Assembly (NCBI RefSeq): GCF_000092285.1
Contig: NC_014100.1
Coordinates: 310,001-374,000, forward strand
Direction of reading: 5' to 3'
Length of the DNA: 64,000 nt
DNA from: Caulobacter segnis ATCC 21756
GTDB lineage: Bacteria; Pseudomonadota; Alphaproteobacteria; Caulobacterales; Caulobacteraceae
The translations under genes and the position numbers were made by a program. The first letter of the stretch is position 1. Each line of letters starts with the position of its first letter. Below, piece after piece: positions 14,833 through 23,017 of the stretch. Below the pieces are notes generated by a model. That model did no database searches and was not told the origin of the DNA. It saw only the letters and a program-made list of their open reading frames with translations.

Positions 14833-15600
14833 ATGTTGATGGTCATTTCCCCCGCCAAGTCGCTGGACTTCACCGCGCCCGCCCAGGCGCTGCCCATGAC
14901 GACGCCTGAGCTGAAGGCCCAGATCGGCGAGCTGGCCAAGGTCACGCGCAAGCTGACCGCCGCCGACCTCAAGCGCCTGATGCATATCTCCGACGCCCTG
15001 GCCAAGCTGAACCGCGAGCGGTTCCAGGCCTTCGACGCCGAGCTGGAAGATGGCCTGCAGGCGATCATCGCCTTCAACGGCGACGTCTATGCGGGTCTGG
15101 CCGCGCGCGAGCTGGATCGGCCGGCCCTGGAGTGGGCGCACGACCACCTGCGGATCCTGTCGGGCCTCTACGGCGTGCTGCGCCCGTTCGACGCCCTGCA
15201 GCCCTATCGCCTGGAGATGGGCACGCGGCTGAAGACCAAACGCGGCCATAACCTCTACGACTACTGGGGCGAGACGATCTCGAAGACGCTGAACGCCGCG
15301 GCCGACGGCCACGCCGATCCGACCCTGGTGAACCTAGCCAGCCAGGAATATTTCGGCGCCGTCGACGCCAAGGCCCTGAAGCTTCCGGTGGTCACCTGCC
15401 ACTTCAAGGAAGAGAAGCACGGCGAGCTGCGCGTTCTGGGCTTCTTCGCCAAGAAGGCGCGCGGGCGCATGGCGCGCTACGTCATCGACAACCGTATCGA
15501 CCGCGCCGAGGGCCTGAAAGGCTTCGACCTGGACGGTTACCGCTTCCAGCCGTCGCTCTCGACCGAGGCCGACTGGGTTTTCGCTCGCCCGCAGCCGTAA
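14833..15600 (+). CDS. yaaA: Peroxide stress protein YaaA (DUF328/UPF0246)
   Basis: 255 residues. The N-terminal MLMVISPAKSLDF and later LSGLYGVLRPFDALQPYRLE, GHNLYDYWG and NLASQEYFGAVD are the standard YaaA signatures. In Escherichia coli YaaA is induced by OxyR and lowers free intracellular iron during hydrogen peroxide stress; the fold contains a DNA-binding helix-hairpin-helix. The length matches the family. An AT-rich palindrome starts at its stop codon. Confidence 0.95.
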   Translation: MLMVISPAKSLDFTAPAQALPMTTPELKAQIGELAKVTRKLTAADLKRLMHISDALAKLNRERFQAFDAELEDGLQAIIAFNGDVYAGLAARELDRPALEWAHDHLRILSGLYGVLRPFDALQPYRLEMGTRLKTKRGHNLYDYWGETISKTLNAAADGHADPTLVNLASQEYFGAVDAKALKLPVVTCHFKEEKHGELRVLGFFAKKARGRMARYVIDNRIDRAEGLKGFDLDGYRFQPSLSTEADWVFARPQP

Positions 15601-15620
15601 ATTCATCTATCGATGAATTT
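15599..15620. promoter_or_regulatory. AT-rich palindrome AAATTCATC-N4-GATGAATTT
   Basis: Nine-base perfect arms (15599-15607 and 15612-15620) separated by TATC overlap the yaaA stop codon. It is unusually AT-rich for this genome and is not followed by a T-run, so an operator for the bdhA promoter is as likely as a terminator. Confidence 0.4.
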
Positions 15621-15652
15621 ATAAGCGCTCGCCCTTCGCGGGAGCGAGCGAT

Positions 15653-15669
15653 ATGTTGCGCCGCAACAT
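15653..15669. promoter_or_regulatory. Perfect palindrome ATGTTGCG-C-CGCAACAT, PhaR-like site
   Basis: This 17-base perfect palindrome lies 28 bases before the 3-hydroxybutyrate dehydrogenase start. Its core TTGC-GCC-GCAA fits the TGC-N3-GCA style site recognised by PhaR, the regulator that senses polyhydroxybutyrate in alphaproteobacteria. Control of a PHB-degradation gene by PhaR would make sense; the assignment is inferred from motif and context. Confidence 0.5.
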
Positions 15670-15696
15670 CGTTGGGCGTCATCCAGGAGCGCGTGA

Positions 15697-16494
15697 ATGG
15701 CCGTCGATTTCGGTTTGCAGGGGCAGGTCGCCATCGTCACCGGCTCGACCAGCGGCATCGGGCACGCCCTGGCCGCCGCGCTCGCCGCCCAGGGCTGCAA
15801 CATCGTCATGAACGGCCTGGGCGAAATGAACGCCATCGAGCGGGCCCGTTCGGAGATGGCCGAGAAGCACGGCGTCGAGGTGCTGTATCACGGCGCCGAC
15901 ATGACCAAGCCGATCGAGATCGCCGACATGGTCAAGGCCGCCAAGGCCGAGTTCGGCGAGCTGGACATCCTGGTCAACAATGCCGGCGTCCAGCACGTGG
16001 CGCCGATCGAGGACTTTCCGGACGACAAGTGGGACCTGATCATCGCGATCAACCTGTCCTCGGCCTTCCACGCCACCAAGGCGGCGGTGCCGATCATGAA
16101 GGAGCAGGGGCGCGGGCGGATCGTCAACATCGCCTCGGCCCACGCGCTGGTCGCCTCGCCGTTCAAGTCGGCCTATGTCGCGGCCAAGCACGGGATCATG
16201 GGCCTGACCAAGACGGTCGCCCTCGAGGTCGCCACCCACGGCATCACCTGCAACGCCATCTGCCCGGGCTTTGTGAAGACCCCGCTGGTCGAGGCCCAGA
16301 TCACCGACCAGGCCAAGGCCCGCGGCATTTCCGAGGATGCGGTGATGAAGGACGTGATCCTGGCCGCCCAGCCGACCAAGCAGTTCGTCACCTTCGAGCA
16401 ACTGGCCGGCATGCTGCTGTACCTGGTGTCGGACGCCGGGGCCTCGGCCAACGGCGCGGCTTTCCAGGTCGACGGCGGCTGGGTGGCGCAATAG
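15697..16494 (+). CDS. bdhA: 3-hydroxybutyrate dehydrogenase (short-chain dehydrogenase)
   Basis: 265 residues. Classical SDR: TGSTSGIGHALA for the NAD cofactor, NNAGVQHVAPIE, catalytic serine in NIASAHALVAS, and Tyr-Lys in AYVAAKHG. The segments GVQHVAPIEDFPDDKW and CPGFVKTPLVE match D-3-hydroxybutyrate dehydrogenases, which oxidise 3-hydroxybutyrate to acetoacetate in the breakdown of polyhydroxybutyrate. A patatin-like hydrolase gene follows after nine bases and a Nudix gene after that, forming an operon with a PhaR-like palindrome in front. Confidence 0.88.
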   Translation: MAVDFGLQGQVAIVTGSTSGIGHALAAALAAQGCNIVMNGLGEMNAIERARSEMAEKHGVEVLYHGADMTKPIEIADMVKAAKAEFGELDILVNNAGVQHVAPIEDFPDDKWDLIIAINLSSAFHATKAAVPIMKEQGRGRIVNIASAHALVASPFKSAYVAAKHGIMGLTKTVALEVATHGITCNAICPGFVKTPLVEAQITDQAKARGISEDAVMKDVILAAQPTKQFVTFEQLAGMLLYLVSDAGASANGAAFQVDGGWVAQ

Positions 16495-16503
16495 GGTCGG
16501 CGG

Positions 16504-17565
16504 GTGCCCATCCCGCCCTTCACCCGCAAGAAGCCGACCGGCCGCGCGCTGAGCCTGGCGCTGCAGGGCGGCGGCGCGCATGGGGCCTTCGAGTGGGGCG
16601 TGCTGGATCGCCTGCTCGAGGAAGAGGATCTCGAGATCCGGGCCGTCACCGCCGCGTCGGCCGGCGCCATGAACGCGGTCTGTCTGGCCCAGGGCATGAT
16701 CGACGACGGCAAGGCCGGGGCCAAGGCGCGGCTCGACTCCTTCTGGCGCCAGGTCAACCGCTCGGGCGGCCGCAACGTCTTCGGCGACACCTCGATCTGG
16801 ACCAGCGCCTTTTCCGGCGGCGTCGATTGGTGGAAGAACACGCCGGGCTGGCGGATGGCCGAGACCCTGGCCCTGTCGTTCAGCCCCTACGAGTTCAACC
16901 CCTTCAATCTCAATCCCCTGCACGACCTGCTGGAGGCCGAGGTCCAGTTCGATCAGCTGCGCGAGCGCTCGCCGATCAAGCTCTACATCTCGGCCACGGC
17001 GATCCGCACCAGCAAGTCCAAGATCTTCCGCGAGACTGAGCTGACCTCGCGCCACATCATGGCCAGCGCCTGTCTGCCCCAGCTGTTCCAGGCGGTGGAG
17101 ATCGACGGCGAGCCCTACTGGGATGGCGGCTTCCTGGCCAATCCGCCGCTGTGGCCGCTGTTCTACGACGACACGCCCGACGACATCCTGATCATCACGC
17201 TCAACCCTTTCGTCCGGGACGAGACGCCCAAGTCGCCGGGCGAGATCATGGACCGACTGAACGAGATCACCTTCAACGCCTCGCTGGCCTCGGAGCTGCG
17301 GGCCATCGGGTTTGTCCAGAAGCTGCTGGACGAGGGCCTTCTCAAGGACACCGCCCGAGGCCGCTACCGGCGGATGCTGGTTCACGCCATCACCGCCGAC
17401 AAGCCGCTGGCGGATCTCTCGCTCTCGACCAAGTTCAATACCGAATGGAGCTTTCTGTCCGACCTGAAGGAACGCGGGCGGGCCGCCGCGGACGCCTGGC
17501 TGACCGACTGCGGGACCTGCATCGGCGTGAAGTCCAGCATCGACCTGAAGGTTGGCTTCCCGTGA
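16504..17565 (+). CDS. Patatin-like phospholipase/esterase
   Basis: 353 residues from GTG 16504. The glycine-rich oxyanion loop LQGGGAHGAFEWGVLD, nucleophile serine in AASAGAMNA (the first position of the usual GxSxG is Ala here) and aspartate in YWDGGFLANPP make up the patatin Ser-Asp dyad. No signal peptide is seen. Patatin-like proteins coded next to bdhA are common in PHB-accumulating alphaproteobacteria, so it may act on PHB oligomers or granule lipid rather than membrane phospholipid. It overlaps the following Nudix start by four bases. Confidence 0.88.
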   Translation: MPIPPFTRKKPTGRALSLALQGGGAHGAFEWGVLDRLLEEEDLEIRAVTAASAGAMNAVCLAQGMIDDGKAGAKARLDSFWRQVNRSGGRNVFGDTSIWTSAFSGGVDWWKNTPGWRMAETLALSFSPYEFNPFNLNPLHDLLEAEVQFDQLRERSPIKLYISATAIRTSKSKIFRETELTSRHIMASACLPQLFQAVEIDGEPYWDGGFLANPPLWPLFYDDTPDDILIITLNPFVRDETPKSPGEIMDRLNEITFNASLASELRAIGFVQKLLDEGLLKDTARGRYRRMLVHAITADKPLADLSLSTKFNTEWSFLSDLKERGRAAADAWLTDCGTCIGVKSSIDLKVGFP

Positions 17566-18002
17566 CCCCCCATCCGGTGCCCACGGTCGGGGTTGTCTGT
17601 CTGCGCGGCGACGAGGTGCTGTTGATCAAGCGCGGCACGCCGCCGCGTCTGAACCAGTGGAGTCTGCCGGGCGGGCGGCTGGAGTGGGGCGAGACCACGG
17701 CCGTCGCGGCCCTGCGTGAACTGAAGGAGGAGACCGGTGTCGAGGCCGAACTCCTCGGACTGGTCGACGTGATCGACGGGGTGTTCCCCGCGCGCCCCTC
17801 TGTCGATGGAAAAGGGGGCGGCGAGATCACCCGCCACTACGTCCTGATCGACTACGCCGCCCGTTGGAGCGCCGGCGAGCCCTTGGCCGGCGACGACGCG
17901 GCCGATGCGCGCTTCGTGTCTCGCGACGAAGCCATGGCCTTGGTGGAGTGGGATGAGACGCGGCGGGTGATCACCGAGGCTTACGAGCGTTTCGGGGTCT
18001 AG
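17562..18002 (+). CDS. Nudix hydrolase
   Basis: 146 residues from GTG 17562, which overlaps the patatin stop codon (GTGA). The Nudix box is complete: GGRLEWGETTAVAALRELKEETGV, with the metal-binding REL-EE core. The region VGVVCLRGDEVLLIKRGTPP precedes it. This is the MutT/ADP-ribose pyrophosphatase-like group; the exact nucleotide substrate cannot be read. Translational coupling to the bdhA-patatin operon suggests it is made at the same time, although no shared pathway is obvious. Confidence 0.88.
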   Translation: MTPHPVPTVGVVCLRGDEVLLIKRGTPPRLNQWSLPGGRLEWGETTAVAALRELKEETGVEAELLGLVDVIDGVFPARPSVDGKGGGEITRHYVLIDYAARWSAGEPLAGDDAADARFVSRDEAMALVEWDETRRVITEAYERFGV

Positions 18003-18018
18003 CGCCTCTCCGCCCCGT

Positions 18019-18711
18019 CTAGGACGTGACCCGCGCGCCGCTGAAATGGGCCAGCGTGCCGGGGCCGATCCAGAGCGCCACGGCGCCCTTGGCGTCGGCG
18101 CCGTGCTTGAGGTCGCCGACGATCAGGGTCGGCTGCTCGGCGCCGTCGACATGGAGTTGGGCCTTGGAGCCCTTGACCACGATCCGCACGTGCGTCCATC
18201 GGCCAGGCACGAGATCGACATAGGTCTCGTACTTGGCCGGCGCCTCGGCGCGCAGCCGCTCCCAGGTATGGTCGGGGTGAGAGATATATTGGACGGCGTG
18301 GTTGCGGCGTAGCTGGTCGTCGGCGCGGCCGTTGGTCGGGCGTAGATAGATGGCCTCCAACCTGTCCTCGTCTCGCACCCGGAAGGCCACGCCCACGAAG
18401 CCCCGCGCCGTGGCGCTGGCCGTGGCGCTCGGGGCTCCGCTGATCCACGCTTCGATGACGCCATCGCCGAAGGCGGGCGTGTCCAGAACCACCAGTCGGT
18501 CGAGCCCGGGGGCGTTCTCCAGCGCCAGGGCGCGCAGGGCGGGACGGCCCTCGTACGCCGTCCGCGCCGTCTCGACGCCAATGGCCCGGATCGCTTCGGC
18601 CTCCAGTCCCGTCCCAACGGCGCTCCGCGGCGCGGCCAGGGCGCTGGCCGAGACCATCGTCAACGCGGCGCCGCCCATCACGGATCGACGAGTTTGAGCA
18701 TTGTCGGACAT
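18019..18711 (-). CDS. Tat-exported concanavalin-like (laminin-G/DUF1080-type) secreted protein
   Basis: 230 residues from ATG 18711. A twin-arginine signal (TRRSVMGGAALTMVSASALA) is followed by a beta-rich domain with ATARGFVGVAFRVRDEDRLEAIYLRP, LVPGRWTHVRIVVKGSKAQLHVDG and VALWIGPGTLAHFSGARV, the pattern of LamG/DUF1080 jelly-roll carbohydrate-binding folds. No catalytic residues are evident, so it may bind glycans. It is convergent with the Nudix gene and overlaps nothing upstream. Confidence 0.7.
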   Translation of the reverse strand: MSDNAQTRRSVMGGAALTMVSASALAAPRSAVGTGLEAEAIRAIGVETARTAYEGRPALRALALENAPGLDRLVVLDTPAFGDGVIEAWISGAPSATASATARGFVGVAFRVRDEDRLEAIYLRPTNGRADDQLRRNHAVQYISHPDHTWERLRAEAPAKYETYVDLVPGRWTHVRIVVKGSKAQLHVDGAEQPTLIVGDLKHGADAKGAVALWIGPGTLAHFSGARVTS

Positions 18712-18877
18712 TGGAGACCCTTCATGGCGGAAGGGCATCAACTTCACAGTGGCATGGCCGGATCAAGGCCGAGCTTCGCCGGTTCTGGATGCCCCAGACA
18801 CATGGTCTTCGAGGTGGAATCGCGCCGGGTTCGTCGCGGCGCTTGCGCTGGCGCTTCAATCCCCCGACATCTCTTCC

Positions 18878-19639
18878 ATGACCCTGATCGAAGCCCCGGC
18901 GCCCCGATTCTCCATCAGCCCCAACGCGCTGATCCTGCTGGCCGCCTGTGTCGGCCTCGGCTGGGCCGTCGCCGCCGCGATACCGCCCGTGGGCGTCATC
19001 ACCTTCGCCTTCGTCGCGGCCGCCTGGGTGTTCAGCGTCGGCGTCCATGAGTTCGGCCACGCGCTGACGGCCTACAAGGCCGGCGACACGACGATCATCG
19101 AGAAGGGCTACCTGACCCTCGATCCGCTGAAATATTCCGACCTCGCGACAACCGTCGTCATCCCGCTGATCGCGTTGGCGCTGGGCGGAATCGGTTTTCC
19201 GGGCGGGGCGGTCTATCTGCGCGAGGACCTGATGCGCTCGCGGGGCTGGCGCTCGCTGGCGTCGCTGGCTGGGCCGCTGGGGACGCTGGTCGTCCTGGTC
19301 GTGCTGGCCCTGGCCCTGCCGATCGTGACGTCGCCGCCGCTGCGCCACGCGCTGGCTCTGCTGGCCTTCCTGCAGGCCACGGCCTTCGTGCTGAACCTGC
19401 TGCCGGTCCCGGGGCTCGACGGCTACGGCGTGATCCGGCCGTTCCTGCCCGACGGCGTCCGCGCGAAGATGATCAAGGTCGAGCGGGTCGGGTTCCTGGT
19501 GCTGTTCGCCCTGATCTTCTTCGTGCCCGGCGTCAGCGACCTGATCTTCAAGGCCGCCCTGACGATCACCGACCTGTTGGGCGTGCCGAGGACGGCGATT
19601 GGCGACGGCTGGCGCACCTTCCACTTTTGGGGGTCTTGA
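18878..19639 (+). CDS. Site-2 protease/M50 family membrane metalloprotease
   Basis: 253 residues from ATG 18878; the frame is open further upstream, but that part is hydrophilic and overlaps the divergent gene. The zinc motif HEFGH (in SVGVHEFGHALTAYKAG) and the third-ligand motif NLLPVPGLDGYG place it in the M50 group with six or so membrane segments and no PDZ domain. These S2P-like enzymes cut within the membrane; the substrate is unknown and no sigma/anti-sigma pair is nearby. MTLIEAPAPRF may bear the cytosolic N terminus. Confidence 0.88.
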   Translation: MTLIEAPAPRFSISPNALILLAACVGLGWAVAAAIPPVGVITFAFVAAAWVFSVGVHEFGHALTAYKAGDTTIIEKGYLTLDPLKYSDLATTVVIPLIALALGGIGFPGGAVYLREDLMRSRGWRSLASLAGPLGTLVVLVVLALALPIVTSPPLRHALALLAFLQATAFVLNLLPVPGLDGYGVIRPFLPDGVRAKMIKVERVGFLVLFALIFFVPGVSDLIFKAALTITDLLGVPRTAIGDGWRTFHFWGS

Positions 19640-19701
19640 CCTTCGGCGCCTGATCGCCTCCCCTTCAAACAAGCGTTCAAGATAACAAGGGGAGGGCCGC
19701 C

Positions 19702-20484
19702 ATGGCCTACGCGCCGTTCAACCTGTCGGGCAAGGTCGCCCTCGTCACCGGCGGCAATCGCGGCATCGGCCTCGGCATGGCCAAGGCGATGGCGCAGGCC
19801 GGCGCGGACATCGTCATCTGGGGCTCCAATCCCGAGCGCAACCTCGCCGCCGAGCAGCAGCTGACCTCGCTGGGCGTGCGCGTGAAGGCCCAGACCGTCG
19901 ACGTCTCCGACGAGGTCCAGGTCGCCGAGGGCATGGAAGAGGCCGTGGCCGCCATGGGCCGGGTCGACTCCGTCTTCGCCAACGCCGGCATCGGCTACGG
20001 TTCGCCCTCGTTCGTCGAGATGAAGACCGAGGTCTATCGCAAGGTGCTGTCGGTCAATCTGGACGGCGTCTTCTTCACCCTGCGCGAGGCCTGCCGCCAT
20101 ATGGTCGAGCGGGCCAAGGCCGGGGATCCGGGCGGCTCGCTGGTCGGCATCGCCTCGCTGGCCGCCATCGAGGGCGCGGCTCGCAACGAGGCCTACGCCG
20201 CCACCAAGGGCGCGGTGATCTCGATGATCAAGTCGGTGGCCGTCGAGCACGCCCGCTACGGCGTCCGCGCCAACGCCATCCTGCCGGGCTGGATCGCCAC
20301 CGACATGACGGCGGGCGCCCAGGGCAACTCGGCCTTCGCCGAGAAGGTCATCCCGCGCGTGCCGGCCCGTCGCTGGGGCGAGCCAGAGGACTTCGGCGGC
20401 ATGGCCGTTTACCTGGCCTCGGACGCGTCGAGCTATCACTCGGGCACGACCATCGTCATCGACGGCGGATACTCGATCTTCTAA
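19702..20484 (+). CDS. SDR family oxidoreductase
   Basis: 260 residues. Classical SDR with TGGNRGIGLGMAKAM, a FANAGIGYGSPSF stretch in place of NNAG, catalytic Ser in VGIASLAAIEG and Tyr-Lys in AYAATKGAV; the C-terminal segment GGMAVYLASDASSYHSGTTIVIDGGYSIF is typical of 2-deoxy-D-gluconate 3-dehydrogenase or 3-oxoacyl-ACP reductase-like enzymes. Substrate is not predictable. A GGAGGGCCGCC ribosome-binding region precedes the ATG. An 18-base palindrome lies just after its stop. Confidence 0.88.
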   Translation: MAYAPFNLSGKVALVTGGNRGIGLGMAKAMAQAGADIVIWGSNPERNLAAEQQLTSLGVRVKAQTVDVSDEVQVAEGMEEAVAAMGRVDSVFANAGIGYGSPSFVEMKTEVYRKVLSVNLDGVFFTLREACRHMVERAKAGDPGGSLVGIASLAAIEGAARNEAYAATKGAVISMIKSVAVEHARYGVRANAILPGWIATDMTAGAQGNSAFAEKVIPRVPARRWGEPEDFGGMAVYLASDASSYHSGTTIVIDGGYSIF

Positions 20485-20495
20485 GGTCTCGTTTC

Positions 20496-20513
20496 TTGGA
20501 CTCTTGAGTCCAA
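20496..20513. promoter_or_regulatory. 18-base palindrome TTGGACTC-TT-GAGTCCAA
   Basis: Perfect eight-base arms with a two-base centre lie between the SDR stop and a 45-residue reading frame. There is no U-tract right behind it, so an operator is more likely than a terminator. It contains one GANTC site (GAGTC, 20506-20510), so CcrM methylation could affect it. Confidence 0.45.
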
Positions 20514-20622
20514 TAAAACCCTATTGAAAACAGGGCCTTGCGGAACGCGCGCGACGGTGGGAAGCTTCGCGCGTGGCAGCCCGGACATCAGATCTGGGCG
20601 CCGACGAGGAAACGAGAGAACG

Positions 20623-20760
20623 ATGACGCCCCAAGACGTTGTCAGCCTGGCGCCGCCGCGCGGCTTCTTGATGATGTTGGCCCTGGCCTTCACGGGCATG
20701 ATGGCCTGCTTCTGGACGCATCACGCGGACGTCGAGACCGAGCTGGCTCGCCGCGACTAA
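20623..20760 (+). CDS. Small single-span membrane protein (45 residues)
   Basis: The frame begins with ATG 20623, preceded by GAGGAAACGAGAGAACG, and encodes one hydrophobic helix (GFLMMLALAFTGMMACF) between a short N terminus and an acidic/basic tail (DVETELARRD). Its stop overlaps the 3' end of the convergent HxlR gene by four bases. No family is recognised. Length and ribosome-binding site make it plausible, not proven. Confidence 0.5.
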   Translation: MTPQDVVSLAPPRGFLMMLALAFTGMMACFWTHHADVETELARRD

Positions 20761-21245
20761 GCCTTGGCCAAGGCCTTCTCGAAAGCCGCCTGAAGTTCGG
20801 CGCTCACCGCGCGCGCGGGCTGAGGCGCGCCAAGATGGATGGCGCGCAGCTCGTCCATGAAGGCTTCCCACATCACGGGACCCCCGGCCTCCAGAAGTTC
20901 CGCGCGGATCGCCAGCTCCGGCGTGGTCGGCGTATGGCGTCGGCCCCAGGCGCCCATCTGGGCCAGCAGGGGCACCAGCTGGATCGAAGGCTCGGTCAGG
21001 CTGTAGACGCCCTTCTGCTTGTGGCTGGGGTCGTCGACGCGCGACAGCAGGCCGTTGGCCAGCAGCCGCTTCAGCCGATCGGCCAGCACGTTCGAGGCGA
21101 TGCCTTCCTCCGACTGGTTCAGCAGCTCGCGGTAGTGCCGGCGCCCGCCGAACATCACATCGCGCAGGACGATCAGGCTCCAGCGATCGCCCAGCAGTTC
21201 GAGCGTCAGATTGATCGGGCAGCCGGATCTGTGGGGGTGGGACAT
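20757..21245 (-). CDS. HxlR family transcriptional regulator
   Basis: 162 residues. The HxlR core CPINLTLELLGDRWSLIVLRDV and winged helix YRELLNQSEEGIASNVLADRLKRLLANGLL are followed by YSLTEPSIQLVPLLAQMGAWG. The conserved cysteine near the N terminus (Cys9) may respond to electrophiles, as in several family members. It is divergent from a glutathione S-transferase gene; CTGGTTGC (21261-21268) and GCAACCAG (21311-21318) in the shared region form an inverted pair and are candidate operators. Confidence 0.9.
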   Translation of the reverse strand: MSHPHRSGCPINLTLELLGDRWSLIVLRDVMFGGRRHYRELLNQSEEGIASNVLADRLKRLLANGLLSRVDDPSHKQKGVYSLTEPSIQLVPLLAQMGAWGRRHTPTTPELAIRAELLEAGGPVMWEAFMDELRAIHLGAPQPARAVSAELQAAFEKALAKA

Positions 21246-21260
21246 CGTCGCTCCGACAAA

Positions 21261-21318
21261 CTGGTTGCGATGTAGGAGCAGTGTGGCTAATCATCAACCA
21301 CTTGCAAACTGCAACCAG
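21261..21318. promoter_or_regulatory. Inverted pair CTGGTTGC ... GCAACCAG in HxlR/GST divergent region
   Basis: Eight-base arms at 21261-21268 and 21311-21318, each preceded by CAAA, lie 42 bases apart in the region shared by the HxlR and GST genes. Widely spaced inverted sites suit a dimeric regulator binding both promoters. No further test is possible from sequence. Confidence 0.45.
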
Positions 21319-21330
21319 ATTGAGGCGACC

Positions 21331-21984
21331 GTGGCCCTGATCCTCTACGCGCATCCCTTCTCGTCCTACTGCCAGAAGGTGCAGATCGCGTTCTATGAGA
21401 ACGCCGTACCCTTCACCTACCGGCTGCTCGGTCCGGAAGACCCCGCCGCGATGGAGGAGCGCCAGGCCCTGTGGCCGCTGGGGCGCTTTCCGGTCGTCGT
21501 GGATGACGGCGTCACGGTGGTGGAGTCGAGCATCATCATCGAGCACCTGCAGCTGTTTCACCCCGGGCCGGTGAAGCTGCTGCCGGAGGATCCCAGGGCG
21601 GCGCTGAAGGTGCGCTTCCTGGATCGCTTCTTCGACAACTACGTGATGACGCCCATGCAGGTCCCGGTGTTCGAGTCCCTCCGACCCGACGGCGGGCGTC
21701 CGGAGGCGATGGCCGAGGCGGCTGTCGCCCTCGACACCGCCTACCAGTGGCTGGAAGACCATCTGACCGGCCCGTGGGCGGCGGGCGATGATTTCACCCT
21801 GGCCGACTGCGCCGCCGCAGCGTCGCTGTTCTACGCCGACTGGGTGCGGCCGATCGGCGAGGCCTTCCCGAAGGTCCGGGCCTACCGCGCCCGTCTGCTG
21901 GCCAGGCCCTCGATCAGCCGCTGCGTGGAGGAGGGGAGACCCTATCGGCATTTCTTCCCCCTGGGCGCGCCCGACCGCGACTGA
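21331..21984 (+). CDS. Glutathione S-transferase family protein
   Basis: 217 residues from GTG 21331. Thioredoxin-fold N-terminal domain (LYAHPFSSYCQKVQIAFYEN, GRFPVVVDDG with the cis-proline, VVESSIIIEHL with the glutathione gamma-glutamyl-binding ES pair) and all-helical C-terminal domain (FTLADCAAAASLFYADWV). It conjugates or reduces an unknown electrophile with glutathione. Divergent from an HxlR regulator, which probably controls it. The frame is open upstream of the GTG but that part lies in the operator region. Confidence 0.9.
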   Translation: MALILYAHPFSSYCQKVQIAFYENAVPFTYRLLGPEDPAAMEERQALWPLGRFPVVVDDGVTVVESSIIIEHLQLFHPGPVKLLPEDPRAALKVRFLDRFFDNYVMTPMQVPVFESLRPDGGRPEAMAEAAVALDTAYQWLEDHLTGPWAAGDDFTLADCAAAASLFYADWVRPIGEAFPKVRAYRARLLARPSISRCVEEGRPYRHFFPLGAPDRD

Positions 21985-22050
21985 CCTCGCGGCACGCTTG
22001 CGGCGGGTTCGACGCCCTCCGATCCTGCCGCGAACACGGGAGGACGGGTC

Positions 22051-23016
22051 ATGGGTCTGCGCACGCCGCTCTGCGATCTTCTGCATATCGAGCATCCGAT
22101 CCTGCTGGCCGGCATGGGCGGGGTGTCCTACGCGCCGCTGGCGGCCGCCGTGTCCAGCGCAGGCGGCTATGGCGTGCTGGGCATGGCCGGAACCTCGCCG
22201 GACTTCATCCGCGACCAGATGCGCCAAGTCAAAAGCCTGACCGACAAGCCGTTCGGCGTCGACCTGTTGGCCGCCACGCCCGACGCCCTGACCGCCAGCG
22301 TCGAGGTGATCATCGAGGAAGGCGCCAGTTCCTTCGTCGCGGGCCTGGGCGTCCCGACCCCGATCATCGAGAAGCTCAAGGCCGCCGGCCTGAAGGTCAT
22401 GGTCGTCTGCGGGGCCGTGAAGCACGCCGTGAAGGCCGAGGGCGCCGGTTGCGACGCCGTGATCTGCCAGGGCGGGGAGGGCGGTGGTCACACGGGCCTG
22501 GTCGGCACGCTGCCCTTGGTCGCCCAGGCCGTCGAGGCGGTGAAGATCCCGGTCGTCGCGGCCGGCGGGCTGCATGACGGGCGGGGTCTGGCGGCGGCGC
22601 TGGCCCTGGGCGCCCAGGGCGTTTGGATGGGCACGCGGTTCATCGCCTCGGCCGAGGCCCACGCCGGCGACCTCTATCGCCAGGCCGTGATCGCGGCGAC
22701 CGACGAGGACACGGTCCGCACTCGCTGCTATTCCGGCAAGCCGATGCGGGTGAAGAAGAACGCTTACGTCGATGACTGGGAGGCGCGGCCGGCCGACATC
22801 CAGCCGTTCCCGCAGCAGGCCATGGTCTCGATCCGCGAGGGCGCGATGGGCGGCATCGGCGGCCAGATCGAGGGGCTGGACCTCGACAAGTCCTGCTTCG
22901 CCATGGGCCAGAGCGCGGGCGGGATCCACGATGCGCCGCCGGCGGGCGAGATCGTCGCGCGGCTGATGACCGAGGCCGAGGCGGCGCTGGCGCGGGCCAA
23001 CGCCTTCCGGACCTGA
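22051..23016 (+). CDS. Nitronate monooxygenase/2-nitropropane dioxygenase family (FMN enzyme)
   Basis: 321 residues. TIM barrel with the N-terminal HPILLAGMGGVSYAPLAAAVSSAGG, central GLGVPTPIIEKLKAAGLKV, phosphate-binding GGEGGGHTGLVGTLPLV and VVAAGGLHDGRGLAAALALGAQGVWMGTRF. This is the FMN-dependent NPD family, which oxidises nitronates; close relatives include enoyl-ACP reductase FabK, so the assignment to nitronate is by similarity only. It stands alone on the plus strand. Confidence 0.85.
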   Translation: MGLRTPLCDLLHIEHPILLAGMGGVSYAPLAAAVSSAGGYGVLGMAGTSPDFIRDQMRQVKSLTDKPFGVDLLAATPDALTASVEVIIEEGASSFVAGLGVPTPIIEKLKAAGLKVMVVCGAVKHAVKAEGAGCDAVICQGGEGGGHTGLVGTLPLVAQAVEAVKIPVVAAGGLHDGRGLAAALALGAQGVWMGTRFIASAEAHAGDLYRQAVIAATDEDTVRTRCYSGKPMRVKKNAYVDDWEARPADIQPFPQQAMVSIREGAMGGIGGQIEGLDLDKSCFAMGQSAGGIHDAPPAGEIVARLMTEAEAALARANAFRT

Positions 23017-23017
23017 A

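Noticed and set aside
15679..17385. 568-residue minus-strand open frame
   Set aside because: Antisense to bdhA and the patatin-like gene; low-complexity shadow.
18701..18877. 59-residue N-terminal extension of the M50 protease
   Set aside because: It overlaps the divergent Tat-exported gene and lacks homology-like or membrane features; ATG 18878 gives the family's usual N terminus.
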